Of a stretch of 8,940 bases of DNA, positions 1 to 5,591 are shown piece by piece. Made by a program: the position numbers and the translations under genes. The DNA is from Nitrospinae bacterium RIFCSPLOWO2_12_39_16 (GTDB taxonomy: Bacteria > Nitrospinota > Nitrospinia > UBA9942), in contig MHDO01000006.1 in assembly GCA_001805005.1 (NCBI GenBank), forward strand, positions 1-8,940, written 5' to 3'. The notes under the pieces were generated by a model, which did no database searches, was not told where the DNA came from, and worked only from the letters and a program-made list of their open reading frames with translations. Positions within the stretch are counted from its first letter, which is position 1. The number at the start of each line of letters is the position of its first letter.

Positions 1-90
1 AAGGAGTTCGAGACAGATGCCCTTTGGGCACTGCTCAACTGCCGCATTATAAATCTGAACAAAGAGGATTTCCAGGGACATGATACTTAA
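1..90 (+). CDS. 3' end of an unrecognised gene
   Basis: The first frame is open from base 1 and ends at TAA 88-90, giving 29 residues that finish in NKEDFQGHDT. The start lies outside the window. The fragment is too short and too generic to assign to a family. Its codon use (GCC, CTG, TGC, CGC) resembles the following toxin-antitoxin genes more than the AT-rich genes further right. It lies 92 nt before the antitoxin, and a strong promoter between them suggests separate transcription. That it is coding at all is inferred from the open frame and fitting codon use only. Confidence 0.45.
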   Translation, partial: KEFETDALWALLNCRIINLNKEDFQGHDT

Positions 91-111
91 TTTAGGACAT
101 CCCGCCGATCG

Positions 112-140
112 TTGACACCAGCCCGACAAGCTGGTATATT
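112..140 (+). promoter_or_regulatory. Sigma-70 promoter of the ParDE-like toxin-antitoxin operon
   Basis: A perfect -35 box TTGACA (112-117) is separated by exactly 17 bp from TATATT (135-140), 43 nt before the antitoxin ATG. Box quality, spacing and distance all fit a strong housekeeping promoter. An inverted repeat fills the spacer (see next entry). Confidence 0.75.
117..135 (+). promoter_or_regulatory. Palindromic operator between -35 and -10
   Basis: ACCAGC (117-122) and GCTGGT (130-135) form a perfect 6-bp inverted repeat with a 7-nt centre, exactly between the two promoter boxes. Type II toxin-antitoxin operons are usually repressed by the antitoxin or the complex bound at such palindromes. 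That this one binds the downstream antitoxin is inference. It could instead be a weak RNA hairpin, but it lies at or upstream of the expected transcription start. Confidence 0.55.
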
Positions 141-182
141 GTAAACATGACGGATTTATTAACAGAAAGGGAGTGAAAATCC

Positions 183-407
183 ATGACAAGTGCAACTCAA
201 ACAATTCTTAAAGAAGCCCTTCGCCTTAACCCGGTGGAGCGGGCTGAACTAATAGACGAACTTTTTCACAGCTTTGATAAAAGCCATGACGACAGGATTG
301 ACGCTCTTTGGGCCGCTGAATCGGAATCGAGAATAGATGCATTCGATGCTGGCCAGCTTGAGGCAGATTCTGCTGAGGCCGTATTCGAGCGGATAAACAA
401 ACAATGA
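183..407 (+). CDS. Addiction-module antitoxin (Unstab_antitox / TIGR02574 type)
   Basis: This 74-residue acidic protein fits the short 'addiction module component' antitoxins. It has an N-terminal helix (ILKEALRLNPVERAELIDEL, residues 8-27) with the family pattern of a small helix followed by L-x-P-x-E-R-x-E-L. Next comes a W-x-x-E-x-x-x-R segment (43-50) and an acidic tail ending in an A-E-A-V-F-E-R motif. In this family the tail wraps around and neutralises a RelE/ParE-fold toxin. The ATG at 183 follows AAGGGAG (167-173) at a fitting distance. The stop overlaps the toxin start (ATGA, 404-407), so the two are translationally coupled. The complex probably represses the promoter at 112-140. 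Codons are more GC-rich than in ftsH or murJ, which is consistent with horizontal acquisition. Confidence 0.85.
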   Translation: MTSATQTILKEALRLNPVERAELIDELFHSFDKSHDDRIDALWAAESESRIDAFDAGQLEADSAEAVFERINKQ

Positions 408-709
408 GTATCCGTGTTATCTCCTGCGCTGAGCAAGAATTCGCAGAAGCTGTAGACTACTATAACGAGCAGTGTCCCGGCCTTGGCTACGAATTTGCGG
501 CAGAGATTAATAACACATTTGACCGTATTAAATCCTTTCCCGACGCATGGCCCCTTATATCCAGCCGTTCAAGACGATGCATTACCAATAGATTCCCTTA
601 CGGAGTTTTGTATCAAGTTAGGCAAAACTTTATCCTTGTTACTGCAATAATGCACTTAAAGCGAGACCCGAAAAAGTGGCAGGAAAGAATAAAGAAAACC
701 ACCAGCTAA
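404..709 (+). CDS. RelE/ParE-superfamily toxin
   Basis: A 101-residue basic protein with the ParE/RelE toxin layout. The N-terminal strand is followed by a helix with A-E-x-E-F-x-E-A-x-x-Y-Y (residues 9-20), then a second helix and FPDAWP (46-51). The C-terminal strands carry RRCITNRFPYGVLYQV (57-72) and AIMHLKRDPKKWQER (81-95), the usual R-x-F-P-Y...H-x-x-R-x-P-x-x-W signature. ParE members poison gyrase and RelE members cleave mRNA on the ribosome. The sequence alone does not decide which, although the RFPYGVLY and RDPxxW pattern is more ParE-like. It starts inside the antitoxin gene (4-nt overlap) without its own clear ribosome site. Its TAA stop forms the first three bases of the attC-like site that follows, as is common for integron cassette genes. 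It is full length with no sign of decay. Confidence 0.87.
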   Translation: MSIRVISCAEQEFAEAVDYYNEQCPGLGYEFAAEINNTFDRIKSFPDAWPLISSRSRRCITNRFPYGVLYQVRQNFILVTAIMHLKRDPKKWQERIKKTTS

Positions 710-797
710 CAAGCCGCTCCACATTGACCCTTTTCTGTCATGTGCCTTGCAAAGGGCCGCAAGGCGCACGCCAGAAGCGCAAGTGAGCTTGTCGTTA
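707..797 (+). other. attC-like integron recombination site
   Basis: The 91-nt segment folds on itself with attC architecture. R'' TAAC (707-710) pairs with R' GTTA (794-797). Unpaired 5-nt spacers follow on both sides (711-715 and 789-793). L'' GCTC-c-AC (716-722) pairs with L' GTGAGC (783-788), leaving one extra C in L'', the base that gives the extrahelical G on the bottom strand of known attC sites. Inside are TTCTG/CAGAA (733-737/772-776) and GCCTTGC/GCAAGGC (744-750/759-765), around an 8-nt loop. The length is within the usual range. Overlap with the preceding stop codon and position 3' of a toxin-antitoxin pair also fit a gene cassette. The outer R boxes match the GTTRRRY consensus only partly (GTTAAAA), and no integrase or second attC is visible, so it may be a solitary site. 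Confidence 0.6.
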
Positions 798-801
798 AAA
801 C

Positions 802-987
802 TCAAAATTCCCGCCAGGAAGCGAAAGAACTAAATCATAGTTTCCTTTAACATCCCTGCAAATGTCTTAACTGTTAAATTCCTTCATTATCCGGATATAT
901 CCTATTTAACCAGTTAAGTCTTTTACAGGGATTTATGACAATAAATATATAACTATGTTTTAGTTCTGCGACTGGCGGGAATTTTGA
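802..987. repeat. 186-bp imperfect palindrome with 16-bp terminal inverted repeats (MITE-like)
   Basis: The ends are perfect 16-bp inverted repeats: TCAAAATTCCCGCCAG (802-817) and its complement (972-987). Inside, 826-842 pairs with 951-967 with one mismatch, and 852-879 pairs with 904-932 with few mismatches. The central 24 nt contain the palindrome TATCCGGATA (888-897). The whole can form one long hairpin or cruciform. It encodes nothing and no transposase is present, which suits a non-autonomous miniature inverted-repeat element. No convincing target-site duplication is visible at its edges. With the attC-like site it fills most of the 376-bp gene gap 710-1085. The rest (988-1025) is AT-rich with no recognised feature. 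Confidence 0.7.
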
Positions 988-1025
988 TGGCTTTTTGGAT
1001 ATTTTGATATTCTTGAAAATTTTCC

Positions 1026-1054
1026 TTGACAAAACTTTCTTTATTGTTTATCAT
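1026..1054 (+). promoter_or_regulatory. Sigma-70 promoter of the RHH/zinc-ribbon operon
   Basis: TTGACA (1026-1031) and TATCAT (1049-1054) are 17 bp apart, 31 nt upstream of the ATG at 1086. A short palindrome TTGT-ATA-ACAA (1055-1065) lies directly downstream at the expected transcription start and could be an operator. The latter is speculative. Confidence 0.6.
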
Positions 1055-1085
1055 TTGTATAACAAGTTAAACTAATGGAGAACAA

Positions 1086-1703
1086 ATGGCAAAAGACGAA
1101 TTTATAGGCATTAGAGTAAGCAAGGAATTTAAGAAATTCCTACAGCGAGAATCAAAGAGAAAGGGCATGTCTCTTTCTGAATATATCGAATCACATTCAG
1201 AGGATAATTTTAAGAACACAAAGAAACATATACAAAACCTTGTAGAGAGAGCGAAAGAAGAACGCCCTGATTTTTGGAAAGAAGCTGAAAAATCTAAGAT
1301 AACTAAAGAGTTTGAACAATTTATTCCTGAGATCGTCTCGGATATTCTCCATCCGTTAAATAATAATCCCAAAGTTCATCCGGTTCTTTTACTTGGTTCA
1401 ATTCCTCATATTTTGCAGAGGACAATTATTAATCTTGATTCTGTAGATGATGAAGTAAAAATGATGGCTATTGGACATTTTCTTTCAACAGGCGAGAAAC
1501 TGGCAGAAAATCTCAACAAGCTTAAGAGCAGTAATAAAGAAGAACAGGCGCATATCATGTCTGAGATCAAGAAGATAATAGAATCGTTTGTTTTTTACTT
1601 TACTTCAATGGCATTTGCAAAGGATTCTTTTGTAGCTATAAAGAAAGAACTGGACAAAACAGAAAAAACACTTCTTAACGATATAGGCAAAGGGACAAGA
1701 TGA
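1086..1703 (+). CDS. Uncharacterised 205-aa protein with a ribbon-helix-helix-like N-terminus
   Basis: Residues 5-36 (FIGIRVSKEFKKFL...GMSLSEYIESH) read like a ribbon-helix-helix DNA-binding fold: a short beta strand, a helix, a turn at K-G-M-S, and a second helix starting S-L-S-E-Y. The remaining ~165 residues are charged and helical, with likely amphipathic or coiled-coil helices around 45-80 and 130-160 and a hydrophobic patch VLLLGSIPHIL (about 100-110). No enzyme motif, signal peptide or clear membrane span is seen, and I do not recognise a family. The ATG follows GGAG (1077-1080) and has its own promoter. The last codons overlap the next gene by ATGA (1700-1703), so both proteins probably act together. 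Possible roles include a regulator or a mobile-element accessory function. Its AT-rich codon use differs from the preceding toxin-antitoxin genes. Confidence 0.7.
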   Translation: MAKDEFIGIRVSKEFKKFLQRESKRKGMSLSEYIESHSEDNFKNTKKHIQNLVERAKEERPDFWKEAEKSKITKEFEQFIPEIVSDILHPLNNNPKVHPVLLLGSIPHILQRTIINLDSVDDEVKMMAIGHFLSTGEKLAENLNKLKSSNKEEQAHIMSEIKKIIESFVFYFTSMAFAKDSFVAIKKELDKTEKTLLNDIGKGTR

Positions 1704-1933
1704 TAACAGTAGAGTCAAATAAAAATATTTATACAATTCTAACTGATGGCAGGTGTGGTAATTGCCGTGCACCAGTAGTTTCTATAGAGGACGGTAACAT
1801 ATTAATTAAAACGAGAATAGAGAGAATTGATCCAAATACTGGAAAGGTACAGTATAAATGCCGTGAGTGTAAGCAGTGGTTAATATCGCCGTTTTATAAA
1901 ATAGATTTTAATAAGAAGGCTTGCGCATCATAG
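1700..1933 (+). CDS. Small four-cysteine zinc-ribbon protein
   Basis: A 77-residue protein with C-G-N-C (Cys19, Cys22) and C-R-E-C (Cys54, Cys57), separated by 31 residues rich in beta-strand-forming stretches. This is the spacing of a zinc ribbon. The layout RC-x-N-C...YKC-x-x-C recalls the small Com-like translational regulator of Mu-type phages, but the spacer is longer and homology is not certain. It is translationally coupled to the upstream gene (4-nt overlap) with AAAGGGA (1688-1694) as ribosome site. A strong terminator follows 49 nt after the stop, closing a two-gene operon. A nucleic-acid-binding role is inferred from the fold only. Confidence 0.7.
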   Translation: MITVESNKNIYTILTDGRCGNCRAPVVSIEDGNILIKTRIERIDPNTGKVQYKCRECKQWLISPFYKIDFNKKACAS

Positions 1934-1981
1934 GGCAGTAAGATTTAGCAGTTAAAGGCAGAGAAGTCTACTTAGACAGAG

Positions 1982-2027
1982 AAGCCGAGATTCTACGAAT
2001 TTATTTCGTGGATTCTCGGCTTTTTTA
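1982..2027 (+). terminator. Rho-independent terminator of the RHH/zinc-ribbon operon
   Basis: An 18-bp stem (1982-1999 with 2005-2022) has one mismatch and one G-U pair, a 5-nt loop TTTAT, and ends in a run of six T (2021-2026). Just upstream, GTCTA and TAGAC make a small extra hairpin, and CAGAGAAG occurs twice. Confidence 0.85.
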
Positions 2028-2097
2028 TTATAGTGTATTTTTAAAAAAATTGAGGTTACATTACATGTTAAAAATGAGTAATCATATAATTACCTGG

Positions 2098-2144
2098 AGG
2101 GGAAAAAGGCGAAGCGTTACGGATAGCGAAGCCTTTTTTCCCCT
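2098..2144. terminator. Long-loop hairpin, possibly a bidirectional terminator
   Basis: AGGGGAAAAAGGC (2098-2110) pairs with GCCTTTTTTCCCCT (2131-2144), with one extra T in the right arm. The 20-nt loop contains a second copy of GCGAAGC. A-tracts and T-tracts lie inside the stem, not after it, so termination is plausible but not classical. It lies in the gene-poor stretch 1934-2415 between the operon terminator and the integrase region. A boundary repeat of the element is an alternative reading. Confidence 0.45.
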
Positions 2145-2211
2145 CTCCTTTCCATGTTATCCCTTAGGACTTGATACTAATAAACAAATGAACAGATTTT
2201 AAAGGTAAATA

Positions 2212-2413
2212 ATGCAAACTCAACAAATAACAAGTAAAAACAATGACATATGTATAACCGATAAAAAGACAGTTGGTGCAATATTTTGCGATTCTTAATA
2301 AAGGCTTCCCCGGTGATTTCTCACTCGATATGAATAAGGAAAACAAATATTACCAAGTGCCTGTTAGTGAAATGCCCTGCTTGAATGATAGCAAGACAGA
2401 GGAGCCTTTTTAA
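2212..2413 (+). pseudogene. Possible frameshifted small gene before the excisionase gene
   Basis: An ATG at 2212, preceded by AAAGGT, opens 28 codons ending at TAA 2296-2298. The +1 frame is open from 2258 to TAA 2411-2413. Joining them by skipping one T in the TTTT run at 2284-2287 gives a continuous product of about 66 residues ending in SKTEEPF. Its stop would then lie 2 nt before the ATG of the excisionase gene, as expected in an xis-int operon. This may be a frameshifted gene, a sequencing slip in a homopolymer, or chance. I recognise no family. Alternatively only the 27-codon ATG frame at 2330 is translated. Confidence 0.3.
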
Positions 2414-2415
2414 GC

Positions 2416-2640
2416 ATGAAACTACTTAGTGTCAAGGAAATAGCCTCAATGCTTAATGTAAAGCCCTCCACAGTCTATCAATGGGCAGAGTTAGGACAAA
2501 TACCATGTATAAAGCTGAATGGCGCTCTTAGATTTGATCTTGAGGATATTATCATCTGGATTAAGTCTTGTAAAAAAAAGGCTGAATTATGCTATAATCC
2601 TTTCATCCAGACCAGAGGCCCCGGAAGGGAGGGAGGATAA
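2416..2640 (+). CDS. Excisionase-like MerR-type HTH protein
   Basis: This 74-residue protein opens with LSVKEIASMLNVKPSTVYQWAELG (residues 4-27), the helix-turn-helix of the excisionase / HTH_17 family. The wing follows as QIPCIKLNGALRFDLEDIIIWI (28-49), with the typical R-F-D-x-x-D-I-x-x-W ending. Such proteins bind next to recombinase sites and direct tyrosine recombinases towards excision, or act as small regulators. AGAGGAG (2398-2404) serves as ribosome site. The stop codon TAA (2638-2640) directly abuts the integrase ATG, so the two genes form one operon with coupled translation. The tail after residue 50 is basic and ends in GPGREGG, a stretch that also encodes the integrase ribosome site, so it may have little protein function. 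Confidence 0.82.
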   Translation: MKLLSVKEIASMLNVKPSTVYQWAELGQIPCIKLNGALRFDLEDIIIWIKSCKKKAELCYNPFIQTRGPGREGG

Positions 2641-3648
2641 ATGGGGCTATACCTCAGAGGTAAAATTTTCTGGTTTAGCATAAAGCATCAGGGTAAGAGG
2701 ATTCAACAGTCTTTTAAAACACCCAACAGGAAACTGGCAGAGAAACTTTATGCAAAGGTTCTGACTGAGATAATTGAAGGCAGATATTTTGAGACAGTCA
2801 AGGCAAGGCAGATTACGGTTAAGGAAATGGTCGAAAAGTACATGAACAAGTACGAGAAGTTGAGAGATGGGCAAACAATCAAAAAATTATTGCCTGCATT
2901 CGGACATTTAACACTTGCTGAAGTTACTACTGAGATTGTTTCTGACTACATGGATGAACGACTCAAAACTGTGAAACCTTCAACTGTTTATCAAGAGTTA
3001 TCACTCTTTAGGCGGATGTTTAATATTGCACGCAGAGAATGGAAATGGGTTAGGGATAATCCTGTGGCTGATCTGTCATTCTCTGTCGGAAATAAGAATG
3101 CACGCGAAAGATGGTTGACTCCTGAAGAAGAAATAAGGCTTTTGCAGAAAGCTACAAATCCGTTGTGGCTTAGGCCATTGCTTCTATTCGCTCTGCATAC
3201 CGGAATGAGAAGGGGTGAGATTTTAAGCCTGAAATGGGCTGATGTCGATTTTACGAGAAAGACTGTAACGGTAGTGAAGTCAAAGAATGGTGAGAAAAGA
3301 ACAACGCCGATGTCAAAAACTCTTTATGCCATGCTTAAGGATCAGAAGGTAAGGGATATCTCTGGCAGGGTATTTCCTATCTCGGTAAGAAGTTTAAGAG
3401 AAGCTTACGGAAAGGCTGTAGAAAGGGCAGAGTTAGAGAATTTCACTTTTCATGACCTGAGGCACACTTTTGCTACAAAACTTGTTCAAAACGGTGTTGA
3501 CCTTTATAAGGTTAAAGAACTTCTCGGACATAAGAGCATAATCATGACAATGAGATACTCTCATCATTACCCTGAAAGCCTTAGATCAAGCATTGAAATC
3601 CTCGATTCGTGCTACAATTTTGCTACATTAGAGGCAGTCAATGTTTAA
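2641..3648 (+). CDS. Tyrosine recombinase / phage-type integrase
   Basis: A 335-residue site-specific recombinase. The N-terminal beta segment (about 1-45) resembles arm-binding integrase domains. A SAM-like core-binding domain follows (about 60-150, with VKEMVEKYM). The catalytic domain (about 158-315) holds Arg190 in TGMRRGE, a Lys candidate in the beta hairpin KSKNGEKR, His271 and Arg274 in HDLRH, His297 in LLGHKS, and the nucleophile Tyr306 in MRYSHH. The set R-K-H-R-H-Y is therefore complete and the enzyme is probably active. GGAGG upstream of the ATG at 2641 sits in the tail of the excisionase gene. The gene stops 31 nt upstream of the tRNA-Leu 5' end, suggesting the element used this tRNA locus, although on the 5' side. 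The stop codon overlaps the putative tRNA promoter. Element ends are not visible in the window. Confidence 0.92.
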   Translation: MGLYLRGKIFWFSIKHQGKRIQQSFKTPNRKLAEKLYAKVLTEIIEGRYFETVKARQITVKEMVEKYMNKYEKLRDGQTIKKLLPAFGHLTLAEVTTEIVSDYMDERLKTVKPSTVYQELSLFRRMFNIARREWKWVRDNPVADLSFSVGNKNARERWLTPEEEIRLLQKATNPLWLRPLLLFALHTGMRRGEILSLKWADVDFTRKTVTVVKSKNGEKRTTPMSKTLYAMLKDQKVRDISGRVFPISVRSLREAYGKAVERAELENFTFHDLRHTFATKLVQNGVDLYKVKELLGHKSIIMTMRYSHHYPESLRSSIEILDSCYNFATLEAVNV

Positions 3649-3673
3649 CTAATCTCAAAAAATCCTTTAAAAT
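3645..3673 (+). promoter_or_regulatory. Putative tRNA-Leu promoter overlapping the integrase stop
   Basis: TAAAAT (3668-3673) ends 6 nt before the mature tRNA 5' end. TTAACT (3645-3650), 17 bp upstream, could be the -35 box and covers the integrase stop codon (3646-3648). The -35 match is only moderate. Confidence 0.4.
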
Positions 3674-3679
3674 CAATAA

Positions 3680-3764
3680 GCGAGAGTGGCGGAACTGGCA
3701 GACGCGCTGGACTTAGGATCCAGTGGGTAACACCGTGGGGGTTCAACTCCCCCCTCTCGCACCA
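3680..3764 (+). tRNA. tRNA-Leu (anticodon UAG)
   Basis: The 85-nt gene has acceptor GCGAGAG (3680-3686) pairing with CTCTCGC (3754-3760). The anticodon stem is CTGGA/TCCAG (3707-3711/3719-3723), with loop CTTAGGA and anticodon TAG at 3714-3716. The T arm is GGGGG-TTCAACT-CCCCC (3737-3753), and a long variable segment is present as in leucine tRNAs. Discriminator A and an encoded CCA (3762-3764) complete it. It reads CUN leucine codons. An integrase gene lies 31 nt upstream and ftsH starts 18 nt downstream, so the locus may be an integration site and the tRNA may share a transcript with ftsH. Confidence 0.97.
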
Positions 3765-3782
3765 AAATAATATTATTTAGCC

Positions 3783-5591
3783 ATGAAAGATAAAATTCAT
3801 TTTTCTATATGGTATCTCGTTGCTGCCTTCTTTATTATGTGGGCTATAAATGTATTTTTCTTCGCCCCTCCTGCACCGAAACAGATTCCCTACAGTGAAT
3901 TTAAAAATCTCCTAAGGGGAGATAAGATTGAAGAGGTAGCATTAGGAGATAAGATTATAAGAGGTCTTTTAAAGAAGGAGGATGAGAAGTTAAAGCAAGG
4001 GGTGGAGATAACTACAGTGAGGGTGGATGACCCTAAATTGGTGGAGGAGCTTGAGGCGCATAATGTGAAGTTTTCCGGAAAGTTTGATGAGTCATGGCTG
4101 AGGGATTTTCTTCTCGCATGGGTTCTCCCCATGGGAATCATCATTTTTATATGGATGATAGCATTGAAGAGGATGAGCCCTGAGTCAGGGATAATGGCTA
4201 TCGGAAAGAGCAAGGCGAAGATATATATAGACAAAGATACAGGTGTTACATTTAACGATGTAGCAGGGTGTGATGAGGCAAAGGAGGAGTTAAAGGAGGT
4301 AATAGATTTTCTAAATACCCCCCAGAAATATCTGGAATTAGGCGGGAAGATTCCAAAAGGGATTTTACTTGTAGGTCCTCCTGGAACAGGCAAAACGCTT
4401 CTTGCAAAGGCAGTAGCAGGGGAGGCGAAGGTTCCATTTTTTGCAATTAGCGGCTCTGCGTTTGTAGAGATGTTTGTAGGTGTAGGTGCATCCCGTGTCA
4501 GAGACCTCTTTACACAGGCACAGGAAAAGGCACCATGTATTATCTTTATAGATGAGCTTGATGCCCTTGGTAAGGCAAGGATAGCGGCACCCATCGGCGG
4601 CGGTCATGAAGAGAGAGAGAATACGCTGAATCAGCTATTGGCAGAGATGGATGGTTTTGATACACAGAAGGGTGTAATCATCATGGCAGCGACCAATAGG
4701 CCTGAGATACTTGATATAGCTCTTTTGAGACCGGGGAGATTTGACAGACAGATATTAGTAGATAGGCCTGATATAAACGGGAGAGAGGATATACTGAAGG
4801 TTCATACAAAAGGGGTAAAACTATCAGAGGGGATAGATTTAAGGATTCTTGCAGCGAGGACGCCGGGGTTTGCAGGGGCTGACCTTGCCAATGTAGTGAA
4901 TGAGGCAGCACTCCTTGCAGCACGCAGGAATAAGAAATCTGTTGAGATGAATGATTTTGAAGAGGCGATAAATAGGTCTATAGCTGGATTGGAAAAGAAG
5001 AGGAAGGTGATGAGCAAGAAGGAGCAGGAGATAATTGCGTATCATGAATCAGGGCATGCACTGGTTGCGGAATCAGTCCCCCATGCGGATAAGGTGCACA
5101 GGATATCAATTATACCAAGAGGGATCTCAGCCCTCGGTTATACAATGCAATTGCCCACAGAGGACAGGTATCTCATGACAAGGTCAGAACTGCTGGACAG
5201 GCTTGCCGTCTTCCTTGGAGGGAGGGTAGCTGAGGAGACTATATTTAACGAGATATCCACAGGGGCACAGAATGATTTGGAGAGGGCTACAGATATAGCG
5301 AGGAGCATGGTAAAGGAATATGGTATGAGCGAGAGGCTTGGTCCAATGACATTTGAAAGGGAGAGAAGGTCTCTTTTCCTTGAGATAGGCGGGATGCCAA
5401 AATCAGAATTTAGCGAAGAGACTGCAAAGATAATTGATGAAGAGGTAAAGAAGATAATAACAGAGACATATACGAGGGTTAAAGAGATTATTGCGAAGAA
5501 GAGGAATAAGCTTGATGCACTCGCAAAACTCCTCCTTGAAAAAGAGGTAATCGAGGGTGATGAGCTAAGAAAGATAATCAATTCAAATTAA
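3783..5591 (+). CDS. ftsH: ATP-dependent zinc metalloprotease FtsH
   Basis: FtsH is a hexameric inner-membrane AAA+ protease that degrades damaged membrane proteins and selected regulators. This 602-residue copy has the normal length and order. Transmembrane helix 1 spans about 9-28 and helix 2 about 109-130, flanking a periplasmic domain. The AAA module has Walker A GPPGTGKT (198-205), the pore motif F-V-E-M-F-V-G (227-233), Walker B IIFIDE (253-258), and the second region of homology ATNRPE...RPGRFDR (303-322). The zinc protease has HESGH (421-425), with Asp498 in NDLERA as third ligand. The linker after Walker B reads LDALGKARIAAP, the variant seen in some FtsH paralogues, so another ftsH may exist in the genome. 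The ATG at 3783 is needed to keep helix 1. No ribosome site precedes it, only 18 nt separate it from tRNA-Leu, and its end overlaps a convergent gene by 4 nt. Confidence 0.97.
   Translation: MKDKIHFSIWYLVAAFFIMWAINVFFFAPPAPKQIPYSEFKNLLRGDKIEEVALGDKIIRGLLKKEDEKLKQGVEITTVRVDDPKLVEELEAHNVKFSGKFDESWLRDFLLAWVLPMGIIIFIWMIALKRMSPESGIMAIGKSKAKIYIDKDTGVTFNDVAGCDEAKEELKEVIDFLNTPQKYLELGGKIPKGILLVGPPGTGKTLLAKAVAGEAKVPFFAISGSAFVEMFVGVGASRVRDLFTQAQEKAPCIIFIDELDALGKARIAAPIGGGHEERENTLNQLLAEMDGFDTQKGVIIMAATNRPEILDIALLRPGRFDRQILVDRPDINGREDILKVHTKGVKLSEGIDLRILAARTPGFAGADLANVVNEAALLAARRNKKSVEMNDFEEAINRSIAGLEKKRKVMSKKEQEIIAYHESGHALVAESVPHADKVHRISIIPRGISALGYTMQLPTEDRYLMTRSELLDRLAVFLGGRVAEETIFNEISTGAQNDLERATDIARSMVKEYGMSERLGPMTFERERRSLFLEIGGMPKSEFSEETAKIIDEEVKKIITETYTRVKEIIAKKRNKLDALAKLLLEKEVIEGDELRKIINSN

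Noticed and set aside
710..1085. CRISPR array in the repeat-rich gap
   Set aside because: The repeats here are inverted copies, not regularly spaced direct repeats, and no cas gene is present.
2008..2202. Open frame across the two hairpins in the intergenic stretch
   Set aside because: It runs through the terminator stem and the second hairpin, has no ribosome site and gives a low-complexity product.
1..2415. Second att copy of the tRNA-Leu sequence marking the left end of the element
   Set aside because: I scanned for the tRNA acceptor, D-arm and T-arm sequences and found no convincing match.
3890..4594. Long open frame antisense to ftsH
   Set aside because: It lies wholly opposite the AAA+ coding sequence, is serine- and proline-rich, and has no independent signals. 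It is a shadow frame.
5138..5581. Open frame antisense to the ftsH 3' end
   Set aside because: The serine-rich product mirrors the codons of the protease domain. The real minus-strand gene here is the JAMM peptidase at 5588-6037.
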